Shown piece by piece: positions 25,293 through 34,202 of a DNA stretch of 64,000 bases. The notes beneath the pieces are model-generated. The model ran no database searches, was not told the origin of the DNA, and was given only the letters and a program-made list of their open reading frames with translations. Source of the DNA: Tritrichomonas musculus (Eukaryota; Parabasalia; Tritrichomonadida; Tritrichomonadidae); the NCBI GenBank assembly GCA_039105265.1, contig JAPFFF010000005.1, forward strand, positions 4,573,501 through 4,637,500. Reading direction: 5' to 3'. Made by a program: the position numbers and the translations under genes. Within the stretch, counting starts at the first letter, position 1, and every line of letters begins with the position of its first letter.

Positions 25293-25514
25293 TTAGCATC
25301 TAATTTTTTTAAATTGTCTTTCAATCAAATCATTTTTGAGATACATCTTACCATTCAATTCAACAGCAACGATTCCATCTCTGTTATAATATTCTCCAAC
25401 AATTCCCTTGAATGATTTGGCACCTTTTCGCTTAATGATATTTGGACTTTCAATCATAATTTCGTAATCATTCTCGAAACCAACCAATGGAACGAACCTC
25501 TCATTCATATTCAT
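25293..25514 (-). CDS. Maverick 73-aa protein, unrecognised
   Basis: ATG 25514 (MNMNERFVPLVGF) follows AACTTTTTAACGAAGACACA. The small product is beta-rich (DYEIMIESPNIIKRKGAKSF, GIVGEYYNRDGIVAVELNGK), resembling an SH3-like or KOW-like barrel of the sort used for nucleic-acid binding. The stop lies 16 bp before the next ATG. The fold suggestion rests on the pattern only. Confidence 0.55.
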   Translation of the reverse strand: MNMNERFVPLVGFENDYEIMIESPNIIKRKGAKSFKGIVGEYYNRDGIVAVELNGKMYLKNDLIERQFKKIRC

Positions 25515-25566
25515 TTGTGTCTTCGTTAAAAAGTTATTAGAGATAGTCCTTTGGACATATTATCTT

Positions 25567-25821
25567 TCAGATATACCTATTAGCAGCAGCTCTATTGAGT
25601 AGTTTGCGGACTTTCATGCAATGATCATATTTCTTTTGGATTCGTTCACGTTGTTTCATTTTCTTAGGATTGTCAGATTCTGGTTCACTTAAGATCTTTC
25701 GATAATACTGCAATCTTGATGCAATCATCTTCAATGTCTGCGTTGCAAATGATTTACGTTCATGTCTTTTCTTTAATGGTGGTAATGCTAATGTTTCATT
25801 TTCATTTGTATTTGATTCCAT
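25567..25821 (-). CDS. Maverick 84-aa basic protein
   Basis: ATG 25821 (MESNTNENETLALPP) follows ATTTTAATGAGAGCCAAAGA. After a short acidic N-terminus it is strongly basic and helical (LKKRHERKSFATQTLKMIAS, PKKMKQRERIQKKYDH), consistent with DNA binding or condensation in the particle. It is divergent from the integrase locus with 61 bp between the ATGs. No named family recognised. Confidence 0.6.
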   Translation of the reverse strand: MESNTNENETLALPPLKKRHERKSFATQTLKMIASRLQYYRKILSEPESDNPKKMKQRERIQKKYDHCMKVRKLLNRAAANRYI

Positions 25822-25882
25822 TCTTTGGCTCTCATTAAAATATCAACAGCAAACATATAAACATCTCTTTAACAAAAACCAA

Positions 25883-26368
25883 ATGAATCAAACTTACGAA
25901 CTCAACAATAACGTGGATCACATCATTCAATACATCAAGAATTCAATACTTTGGGGGCCAAGTAGTGTAGACCATTCAGATAATTTTGATAGATTGCATG
26001 ATCATAATTATGCTGGCTGGTTTGATGATAATTTTGATGACGATGATGATGATCCATTTACAGATTATTATAAGCAACCAAGAACATTGGAATTAATAAA
26101 TAATCTTCTCAACAGCCATTCAACATTTTCAAGATTTATTCGTGACAGAATCATTAAATGGTATCAACGTAAACATCTTTATGACAAGCCTAGATTTAAT
26201 TTAGATGAGAATGTATTGAGCAATTTCATTAAAGTAAATGTCACAACAATCAACAAAGAAGTCATTGAATATATGGAATATACAAAGAAACAGATCATTG
26301 AATATCAAGAACGCAAGAAACGTCAAGCTATTGAGAAACAAGAACGTAGAAAACGTGAAGAGGATTGA
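25883..26368 (+). CDS. N-terminal part of the Maverick integrase, separate frame
   Basis: The 161-aa ORF begins ATG 25883 (MNQTYELNNNVDHI). An acidic run (DDNFDDDDDDPFTD) lies near residue 50, then a helical domain and a Lys/Arg/Glu coiled coil (EYQERKKRQAIEKQERRKRE). The frame stops at TGA 26366. Read on from the same TGA in the +1 frame, the sequence gives GAA AGG CGT GAA CAA and continues the same charged coiled coil into the integrase ORF. The two are therefore almost certainly one protein of roughly 620 aa. The classic HHCC zinc finger is not visible. Confidence 0.6.
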   Translation: MNQTYELNNNVDHIIQYIKNSILWGPSSVDHSDNFDRLHDHNYAGWFDDNFDDDDDDPFTDYYKQPRTLELINNLLNSHSTFSRFIRDRIIKWYQRKHLYDKPRFNLDENVLSNFIKVNVTTINKEVIEYMEYTKKQIIEYQERKKRQAIEKQERRKREED

Positions 26369-27749
26369 AAGGCGTGAACAAGGATTGCAAGCAGCTCATG
26401 AGGAATTAAATAGGCTCCTTAATCTCAAAATACAAAAGGGTAAGACTAAATTCTATGCAAATAATGTATTCAGAGATTGGAATATTCATCCAGAAGATAT
26501 GACTAAATTATGGAGAGAATATAATGAAAGATGGATACCACCAACCCAAAGAGGCAAACCACAACCTCAAAGACCTAGACCAACGATAGCTTACGATGAC
26601 ACATTTGAAGACAAGCTTATCAAATACCTTAAAACACATTCAGATGAGAGACATCCAATGTCATTCGCTGACTTTCAAAAGCTAACTAAAGGTTGGCCTG
26701 ATTCGTTTACATCAATTGAAGATTGGTATCAAACCTACATTGAAAAGCATCCATCCAACATTGCTCCAGAGAAGATTCAAGTTAATTCTATTGGATTCAA
26801 ATCACCAAAGAAGATTAAAGCATTGAAATCTAAATATCCAAATATTAAGTCTCCTGATTCACCTACAACATCATACTTTCCATTAAAGCAGAATAAGAAG
26901 CTATATCAACTTCACAAGGTTTGTCCAAAAAAGACTTACATCATTGACATAATGTTTTGTGATAAGTATGCATATCTCATTGCAATCAATGTCAACACTA
27001 GATTCTTATATGCAGCCCCAATGAATAAACCTGTATTCACCACAACTAATCATGACAATCAAGAACAACATTACATGAGATACTCTAAAAATGCAGACAC
27101 ATACATCAATGCTTTGGACTCATTAATCAAATCAGGAATGGATGTTCGATACCTTCAAGGTGATGGAGAGAAAGCTTTCGATGCACATGAAACATGGGCT
27201 TATTATGATTCTCATAACATTGAATTCAAACCAGTCCCAAGAATGAAAATGGGTGTATATCCAGACTTCATGAAAAAGGAACAAAAGCAATCGAAAACAG
27301 ATCCAATGCATGGTTCTTTAGGGATTCTTGATAGAGTGATTCGCACACTTCGAGACATGGCATACCACATTGAAGTTGGAATCATTACACCAAATATCAT
27401 GAAAGAGCTTGTCAATCAATATAACAATGTACCTCATGCAACGTTATCCAAATATGTTGGCTTTGATGTTACACCACAAATGGTCCAAGATGATGAAGAA
27501 ATAGAGAACTATATCATTAGACAAATCATGAAAGAGAATGAAAAGGTTACAAGTAGAGCTGGATTTAAACTAGAGAATGGCACACCAGTGAAGCTTTATA
27601 ATGAAAAGGATTCAATGGCTAAAAGAAGATCAATCATTCAACCAGGAAAGTATCACATTGTTGACTACCATGGAGGATATTATGAAGTTGAAGATGAGAA
27701 CAAAAATAGACAATTCATTCCAAGATTTAAGCTTGCAATTGACATTTAA
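26238..27749 (+). CDS. INT: Maverick integrase (retroviral-type DDE, rve superfamily)
   Basis: This ORF can start at ATG 26238, but its first 43 residues overlap the upstream ORF out of frame and look spurious. Real coding probably enters at about 26367. The catalytic core lies at about residues 220-390: strand YIIDIMF with the first Asp, YLQGDGEKAF with the second Asp, and HGSLGILDRVIRTLRDM where the third acidic residue (Glu in most integrases) is Asp. The C-terminal segment (GTPVKLYNEKD...GKYHIVDYHGGYYEVEDENK) looks like the SH3-like DNA-binding domain. It would insert the element DNA, giving the 5-bp duplication seen. Its stop overlaps that of the convergent polymerase gene. Confidence 0.85.
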   Translation: MSQQSTKKSLNIWNIQRNRSLNIKNARNVKLLRNKNVENVKRIERREQGLQAAHEELNRLLNLKIQKGKTKFYANNVFRDWNIHPEDMTKLWREYNERWIPPTQRGKPQPQRPRPTIAYDDTFEDKLIKYLKTHSDERHPMSFADFQKLTKGWPDSFTSIEDWYQTYIEKHPSNIAPEKIQVNSIGFKSPKKIKALKSKYPNIKSPDSPTTSYFPLKQNKKLYQLHKVCPKKTYIIDIMFCDKYAYLIAINVNTRFLYAAPMNKPVFTTTNHDNQEQHYMRYSKNADTYINALDSLIKSGMDVRYLQGDGEKAFDAHETWAYYDSHNIEFKPVPRMKMGVYPDFMKKEQKQSKTDPMHGSLGILDRVIRTLRDMAYHIEVGIITPNIMKELVNQYNNVPHATLSKYVGFDVTPQMVQDDEEIENYIIRQIMKENEKVTSRAGFKLENGTPVKLYNEKDSMAKRRSIIQPGKYHIVDYHGGYYEVEDENKNRQFIPRFKLAIDI

Positions 27750-30700
27750 TGTAATACTTTCTTGTAATATTCTGGATTATACATTCTGATGATCTTATAC
27801 AATACATTGATATTTGAATGTTTTGCATCTTTCTTGACTGTTTCGAAATTCATTGAAGCTTTGCATGTCAAATTACATTTGAACTCAACATTATAAAATG
27901 CTTTATCTCTATTATCTGGAGATAGACACTTAATTGCTCCAAACAATGGTAACAAAGTAAGTCTATCATCTATTTTTGAAGCATAATTGTGAACTTCCAT
28001 ACCAAATAATCCATCAACCAACTTCATCTCTTCATCTACAGGAAGGTATGTTAACGGTTCATCATCATCATCATCATATTCTTTACTATTTTTACCTGAA
28101 AGATCCAACTCAACACCTAAAGATTTGATTACATCTGTTGCCGTTCTCTTGATAACTGAATCCCAATTACCTTGATAGAATTCATATCTTCCATTCTCAT
28201 TTTCAGAATCAGGAAGCATTAGGCCATGATATGAATTGCAATCAACAGAAGCAAAGTAATCTATATCAAACTCATCACATTCGAAACATTTGACATATGC
28301 ATTCTTATATAAACCTGGAATATTATGATTTGCATAAATATGAAGACTACCACTTCCAGTCTCAATAATGATATCATCTTCAGAGAGTTTACTAATTATT
28401 GATTGCTTGATTTCAAATCTTTTCTTTTGAGGTAACTTCTTATTAATATCAATGTCAATCACTGCAAAACCAGGAGTTTCATTTACACTCAAAACCATTC
28501 CAGTCTGATTTCTACATTTAAGATCACCAATATGTTTACCATCATAGGATCCATGTTTGGACTTATTGAATGTAATCTTGAAGTTCTCATCAAATCTAGT
28601 TCTCAATGGTAGATCCCAATGACCTTCATCAAAATCATTTATATAAGTTGGGATATCATTTGAATCTCCATTTGCAGAGACCTCACTTTCATTTTCAGAA
28701 ATATTCTTTCCAAGTTCAAGTAATTCAGCATCTAAATCTTTATTGTTCATTATATTTTTGAATTCATTTTCACATTCTTTAGCATACTCTTCACATGATT
28801 TGATAATAACATCATTAGCAGTCAAACCTTTAATGAATGGAATGCAAGTTTGATCTTCCAATACTATCATTTTGTTATGAAATCCAGTCAACGCATTCTT
28901 CTGAATAGTCACCTTAGACATTTGATTACGATTCATTTGGAGATTAATATTCTTACCTGGAAAGACACAATTATTAACAATGATTGCATAATAATCAGTT
29001 GGATTAATGCTATTCTTTTTCAATGATACACCTTTGACTTTCAATGATTTAGTTTCCATGGAACCATTTTCTTTATTATTCCAAATTGTATAACATTTAG
29101 GACATAATGCAACTTGATTATCACCATATTTTTCAACAGCAGCACCCAATATTTTCTTCTCATCAGCAACGGTTCCAATAGCTGGATTTGGCATGAATTG
29201 ATAAACATATTTATCATAGAATTCTTTATCTTTAACGATTGCATCGAAGACTTGCTCACCATGTCTATTCATATCTCCAGCAATTGCAAAGTAAACACTA
29301 TCTGTATCACATGATGTGAAATGCATTCTTTCAACATCTAAACATTTGAAAAGGAAGTCATAAATGAAAACCAAATACCAATACTTTGCATTATCAAGAG
29401 TGAAGAATGACTCTTGAACACATGTCTTACATCGGAAATTCTTGGGCTTACGTTGAATCATATATGAATCATTTCCAATTGGATATCCATTTACATAAGT
29501 CTCACTTGCAATGTCAATGAAGGCTCTATCACGATCTACAATCTTGACTTTATCATAATGTTCTGTATTGAGACCATCATATCCATAAGATCCATTCATA
29601 CTAATTTTATAGAACTTCTCATTTCCAGGTTTCTCTCCACTTAATATCTTCTGACGTTCTCCCATAAACTCATTAACGAATGCATTGAAACCTCTATGGC
29701 AATCATATATTGTAACATTCTGGATATCAACAACTTTCAAACCATGGTCAATCAGAAACCATAAATAATAGCAACCAAATGTCTTGAATTCACCTCTTGT
29801 ATCAAGAGTCATCGTTAGCTTGGTATCAGATTTGTCAACTGAATGGATATTATTGTCTTTACCATATTTGTACATGTATGAACCGATTATATCTTCATCA
29901 TTTTTGATCTCAAAATTGCGAAATACAGGTGGGAAATTAATGAAATCATTAATCAAATCTTTGGGACATTCTAACTTAACAGTTGCATGAAAGATGAATT
30001 TGGGATTCTTATCAAACCTATGTTTGGAATTGATTATACTCATACAAGTATGATATACATTTGGTTTCCGCTTACCATTCTCATCATAGCAATCATATGA
30101 ATTTAACATTGAACCTGGCATGTACATGATACCTCCATGATATTTGTTGAATGAATGCCAATTACCAGAACATGCTGAAGGATACAATGAATTGAAATCA
30201 ACTCCAACTACATGTGAAACAACATTATCAGTATATCTGACAACAACTTTATTAGCTTCTTCATCAAAATATAAACGTGTAATGCAAGTCTCACCTCTAA
30301 GATTGACTCGATGCATAACATTTGAAAGACCACCAGTTATACCAGCACGTAAACGATAATATTCAGCTTCATTGGTAATAGTCATTGGCAAATGATTCAC
30401 TTTACAGAACTTCTTGAGCTGGATTCTTAAACGAGTAACCTTGTCATCATCATCTGCACGAAGGCTATTACATACTTCACAAGCAAGTTTGCAATTGGAT
30501 AATTCATGACCTATTTCATTATTGATTCGATCTAATGTTGGCTTATTAGTCCATGAGAAGTGTTCGCCACAAAGATGGCATTTACCTAATTCTTGATCTT
30601 CATATATCTTCATGAATGCATCGAAATCAGCTTCAGAAACACATTTAGAAAGGTCTCTTAAAGGTTTGGGCTGCTTACTTTTCTCTTGCTTCAAATTCCA

Positions 30701-33589
30701 TTTCTCATCTTGACTGTAATATGAATTGACCTTATATGTCCACCATTCTTTGGTTGGCTTGAATGTATTCTTTGAATTCAAAACACCATAATCATAGTCA
30801 ATATCAAAGTTCTTATAAGCCATTGCATACTTGATTTCAGATGCATTACGTGATAAAGAAAGATTAGAGAGCATGTCGACACCATATTTAGCATTCATTT
30901 CAATGAGATTATCAATGGGTTTGATCATCATTTCAACATCATTATCATTATATGCTAACAGATATTCCCATCTGTCAATGAATCTTTTGAAATCTTCAAG
31001 ATATTCTTCATATTCTTTATTTGATAATGCATTCTTTTGATTGAGATAGCTATGGAAATCTTTATGTTTGAATGGCTCTGACATACTTAGGACATCATCA
31101 AAGTTCTCACTATTTACAGCTTCATATGGGAATGTACCTTTAACAGAATTCTCTGCACCACCAAAGTCAACACCAAATTGTTTAAGAGTACCTCCACTGA
31201 TGAATGCTTGAGCATCAATGAAACGTAATCCAATTACACCTTTATCAGTAGATGTTTTGAGAATGAATTGCTTCAAAGATGATGTAGTACCAATTAAAGA
31301 ACTGTTATCAACCTTCCATTGCATATCATGATGAGTATAATTGAAATATTCTTTAAAGAGATTGCTATCAAATTTTGCAGAATTAAATCCCAAAACTGGT
31401 ATATCAAGGAGCCCTTTATCAAGCTTTTTAATGACTTCGACATCAGAGATTTTGAGCATATCTTTCATTAATTGGACTTTGTCATCAACTATTTCATAAG
31501 CTCTCTCGAACATAAATGTAAGCCATTCAGGAATGAAATCTTTGGATCTAGCATCGAAATGTCTCGTTAACAAACATTTTGAAGACTTGATGCAACAGCT
31601 CACTGACAATGGAATTAGACGACTATTGATTACAGTTGATTTACCAGATTTTTCATCGACAGATTGCTCCATGGTTTCAAAATCATATGTCATGTAATAT
31701 CTCTGAGGTTGCCATTTAAGATCATGTGCTACACAATATTCGTAAACTGGATGATTCAAAATATGTGGACAATATGGCATACTAACTCTTTCAGGAATGT
31801 AATTCTTATGAAACTTTCCATCACAATGTGCTTTATGAATATCCATACGTCTCTTACCATGACCATTATCATTACGGACAACATATGATTTACATTGAGG
31901 ACAGACAAGAAGCTTTGTCAACCTTTCAGCATCAGAGATATACATAATATGGATGACATTCTCTTGACTGAAAAGTAAAGCACTGAATGTATTCTCAAAT
32001 TTATCATCATGCCATTGCTCTTGGATATCAAAATAACTGGAATCTTTACCATTCTCGTCTTCACTTTGCAAATAGCAATAGATGTTAACATTGATTTCAT
32101 GCTTTTTAGCAGATTCTTTCATTTCATCTAACGTCATACCTTCGAATGATTTCAACAATTCTTGAGCAGCTTTGGTAGGTCTAGTAGTATATTCAATTCC
32201 ATGATCTTTACAGAAGAGTTTACGAGCGGCACTGGTACGATCTTTAAGATAGTACTTCTTAGTCTTTGATAACTTTGGATCCAAACATATTGCTAAGAAT
32301 CTATACCAACATAATCCATCATCTTCATTGTCTGTGATTATAAATTGAGATTTCAAGAAAGCAGGTGGAAGATTCTTAATCTTACCAGAAACCTTAGGTA
32401 GTCTATGAGATATGAATGCTATATTTGAAACATAAATGAGTTTGACATTGGATGCTGTAGTTGAATGATTATGAATATTGGTTTCAATGTAATACTTAAT
32501 TTTTTCTAAATCTGTTGAAAATTGAACTATAATTGGAATGGTATCAGCAAATTTGATTTTAGTAGGAATGATTTCACGTGCTTCGTAATTGTATACTTCT
32601 TCAAAATCTTGAAGATAATTCTTCTCAGGAACCTCAAAGACACCTCCCATTTCAAATGTTAACCTGAATGGTTTACGTTCACGTTTATATACAACATTAT
32701 CAAGAAATTCGAAAATGTCATCAAGCTTATGAATCTTGTTTAGGTAATACACCATCATTGGATCTTTCTTTTGATTCTTCTCAACAACTTCATAGTCTTT
32801 TGGATACTTACGTCTAGCATTTTCTAAACATTCTAATGCTTTCTCTTCATCATATGGCTCGTTAACTTTAAGATTCTCTTCATCAATGCTCTTGAATTCA
32901 TGACCATAATTCTCAAAATATTCTAACAATTCTTGGTTTTGGTTCTCAAACATTTTCTGTGCATATGGTTTAAGTTCAAGCATTTCTTTAGGTGCTAACG
33001 GTCTAAGTAGAACTGTTTGCTTACATAAATCATCAAGCATTCTCTTATAATTAGTTTTGGATACATGGATTTGAGTATTTTCTTTTTCAATTTTCTCGTT
33101 AAAACGTTTACGAAGAATATCCCTAATCTTATCATTAACCTTATCTTTAACATTGAAATGCTTACGTTTAATGTAATTGAGATATGCTGAATCATTGCTA
33201 TCAATATATCTTTTTGGTGCTTTTGGATGCTTTGGAGCATGTGGGATTCCCAAATATTTGATTTCTGGTTGGAATGGAAGATTCATTAATTCATTAATAG
33301 TTTCGGCTTCAATAGCTTCAGCTTCTTTCTTAGCATTATAACCCTTTGCAAACCAATATACACTACCATAAGTAGCATCACCATCATAACCCATTTCATC
33401 AAGTTTGGGTATAATAAAGTCAAGGATTCTATCAATTACATTATCTTCAAATTCAGAATTATATGGAAATTCATCAATAATTGCTTCAAGTGTTTCTTCA
33501 GAAATGCCAAGCATTAATGCCAAATTCCATACATCATCAACTGGTTGCTCATCTATTTCTTGGCGGTTGTCGATCGTTGGTTGACTCAT
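27746..33589 (-). CDS. POLB: Family-B DNA polymerase fused to HNH and PrimPol-like domains
   Basis: The 1,947-aa protein starts at ATG 33589 after the element start motif. An N-terminal Cys motif (DNEDDGLCWYRFLA, ~420) and zinc-finger-like CPQC...HKAHC (563-590) match the usual N-terminal region of Polinton polymerases. Exonuclease motifs: YDFET (635), GFNSAKFDSNLF (734), YNDNDV (880). At 1004-1045 sits an HNH/EndoVII-like insert (CHLCGEHF...LDRINNEIGH...CEVCN). Polymerase motifs: DFNSLYPS (1130), MNGSYGYDG (1330), DTDS (1428). Residues 1690-1800 read like an archaeo-eukaryotic primase: FAVIDIDINK, TGSGSLHIY, FDIDYF and GLMLPDSENENGRYEF. Residues 1850-1947 resemble a PriCT tail (LYKIIRMYNPEYYKK). 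It would replicate the element. The primase fusion is unusual. Confidence 0.9.
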   Translation of the reverse strand: MSQPTIDNRQEIDEQPVDDVWNLALMLGISEETLEAIIDEFPYNSEFEDNVIDRILDFIIPKLDEMGYDGDATYGSVYWFAKGYNAKKEAEAIEAETINELMNLPFQPEIKYLGIPHAPKHPKAPKRYIDSNDSAYLNYIKRKHFNVKDKVNDKIRDILRKRFNEKIEKENTQIHVSKTNYKRMLDDLCKQTVLLRPLAPKEMLELKPYAQKMFENQNQELLEYFENYGHEFKSIDEENLKVNEPYDEEKALECLENARRKYPKDYEVVEKNQKKDPMMVYYLNKIHKLDDIFEFLDNVVYKRERKPFRLTFEMGGVFEVPEKNYLQDFEEVYNYEAREIIPTKIKFADTIPIIVQFSTDLEKIKYYIETNIHNHSTTASNVKLIYVSNIAFISHRLPKVSGKIKNLPPAFLKSQFIITDNEDDGLCWYRFLAICLDPKLSKTKKYYLKDRTSAARKLFCKDHGIEYTTRPTKAAQELLKSFEGMTLDEMKESAKKHEINVNIYCYLQSEDENGKDSSYFDIQEQWHDDKFENTFSALLFSQENVIHIMYISDAERLTKLLVCPQCKSYVVRNDNGHGKRRMDIHKAHCDGKFHKNYIPERVSMPYCPHILNHPVYEYCVAHDLKWQPQRYYMTYDFETMEQSVDEKSGKSTVINSRLIPLSVSCCIKSSKCLLTRHFDARSKDFIPEWLTFMFERAYEIVDDKVQLMKDMLKISDVEVIKKLDKGLLDIPVLGFNSAKFDSNLFKEYFNYTHHDMQWKVDNSSLIGTTSSLKQFILKTSTDKGVIGLRFIDAQAFISGGTLKQFGVDFGGAENSVKGTFPYEAVNSENFDDVLSMSEPFKHKDFHSYLNQKNALSNKEYEEYLEDFKRFIDRWEYLLAYNDNDVEMMIKPIDNLIEMNAKYGVDMLSNLSLSRNASEIKYAMAYKNFDIDYDYGVLNSKNTFKPTKEWWTYKVNSYYSQDEKWNLKQEKSKQPKPLRDLSKCVSEADFDAFMKIYEDQELGKCHLCGEHFSWTNKPTLDRINNEIGHELSNCKLACEVCNSLRADDDDKVTRLRIQLKKFCKVNHLPMTITNEAEYYRLRAGITGGLSNVMHRVNLRGETCITRLYFDEEANKVVVRYTDNVVSHVVGVDFNSLYPSACSGNWHSFNKYHGGIMYMPGSMLNSYDCYDENGKRKPNVYHTCMSIINSKHRFDKNPKFIFHATVKLECPKDLINDFINFPPVFRNFEIKNDEDIIGSYMYKYGKDNNIHSVDKSDTKLTMTLDTRGEFKTFGCYYLWFLIDHGLKVVDIQNVTIYDCHRGFNAFVNEFMGERQKILSGEKPGNEKFYKISMNGSYGYDGLNTEHYDKVKIVDRDRAFIDIASETYVNGYPIGNDSYMIQRKPKNFRCKTCVQESFFTLDNAKYWYLVFIYDFLFKCLDVERMHFTSCDTDSVYFAIAGDMNRHGEQVFDAIVKDKEFYDKYVYQFMPNPAIGTVADEKKILGAAVEKYGDNQVALCPKCYTIWNNKENGSMETKSLKVKGVSLKKNSINPTDYYAIIVNNCVFPGKNINLQMNRNQMSKVTIQKNALTGFHNKMIVLEDQTCIPFIKGLTANDVIIKSCEEYAKECENEFKNIMNNKDLDAELLELGKNISENESEVSANGDSNDIPTYINDFDEGHWDLPLRTRFDENFKITFNKSKHGSYDGKHIGDLKCRNQTGMVLSVNETPGFAVIDIDINKKLPQKKRFEIKQSIISKLSEDDIIIETGSGSLHIYANHNIPGLYKNAYVKCFECDEFDIDYFASVDCNSYHGLMLPDSENENGRYEFYQGNWDSVIKRTATDVIKSLGVELDLSGKNSKEYDDDDDEPLTYLPVDEEMKLVDGLFGMEVHNYASKIDDRLTLLPLFGAIKCLSPDNRDKAFYNVEFKCNLTCKASMNFETVKKDAKHSNINVLYKIIRMYNPEYYKKVLH

Positions 33590-33617
33590 CTTTTCTTTGC
33601 CTCCGCATTAAAAAAAT
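33590..33617 (-). promoter_or_regulatory. Maverick start motif before the polymerase
   Basis: Minus strand: TTTTTTTAATGCGGAGGCAA, AGAAAAG, then ATG. It lies at the inner edge of the right terminal repeat. Confidence 0.6.
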
Positions 33618-33923
33618 TATCCCTTACAAAAAGATTGATATCTTCCTGTACACCATTTTTCATGAAAATCTGCTCTTTTACATTCTCTTTTTGTATCAAA
33701 AACGACGCAAATTCGGACATTATTTTTGGCCTCAAACACCTTCAAAACATCCATTTTTGGGCACTTTTTTGAAATTTCAACATTTCCCAAGTTTGAGCTC
33801 CTAGTATTGAAACATGACTCTGAAAATGAATGCTAGAAGACAGGTCTACCTTCGTATTGAAAATCGGACCCAAAACTCAAGGCCAAAATATCTTCCGGAA
33901 GAATTCGTCATCACTTTAGTAGT
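33614..33923 (-). repeat. Right terminal inverted repeat, ~310 bp
   Basis: Reverse complement of 11953-12262, ending CGTCATCACTTTAGTAGT. No mismatch was found in the segments I compared. Confidence 0.95.
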
Positions 33924-33928
33924 ATTGA
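33924..33928. repeat. Target-site duplication, right copy (ATTGA)
   Basis: Same five bases as 11948-11952, directly outside the right terminal repeat. Confidence 0.85.
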
Positions 33929-34202
33929 TTTTGTTGTTGATATTGGTTTTCTTGTTTTCATTTTTTTTTTTTTTTTAATAAAATAGAAAGGTAAATTTTT
34001 AAAAATATAATATTAAAACTATTTATATTCATCATTTATTTTGTAAAATGAAAATAAACAAATAAGATATTTACAATTTAAATCATTTTAAATTGTGAGA
34101 TAGAGAGTTTGGACTTAACCCTTAATGTTTTAAACTTTTTCTGAAATATTAACCATTGAATTTTATTTTCTATGAGTTTTTTTTCAATATTGAAATGATT
34201 TC
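33929..34202. other. Flank of the Maverick insertion, no gene
   Basis: The first ~35 bp continue the Gln/Asn-rich frame on the minus strand. A T-run follows at about 33959-33976. The remainder is AT-rich with nothing recognised. Confidence 0.55.

Larger units (their letters stand above)
11953..33923. mobile_element. Complete Maverick/Polinton element, ~22 kb
   Basis: The borders are defined by ~310-bp terminal inverted repeats starting ACTACTAAAGTGATGACG and a 5-bp target duplication. Inside are the hallmark genes: family-B DNA polymerase, retrovirus-type integrase, FtsK/HerA-type packaging ATPase, major capsid protein and further conserved Maverick proteins, plus fibre-like proteins. Both gene orientations are used, with convergent ends overlapping by a few bases. 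The matching repeats and intact duplication suggest recent insertion, yet several genes are split by frame changes at TGA codons. Mavericks of this kind are abundant in trichomonads and are related to virophages and adenovirus-like viruses. Confidence 0.95.
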
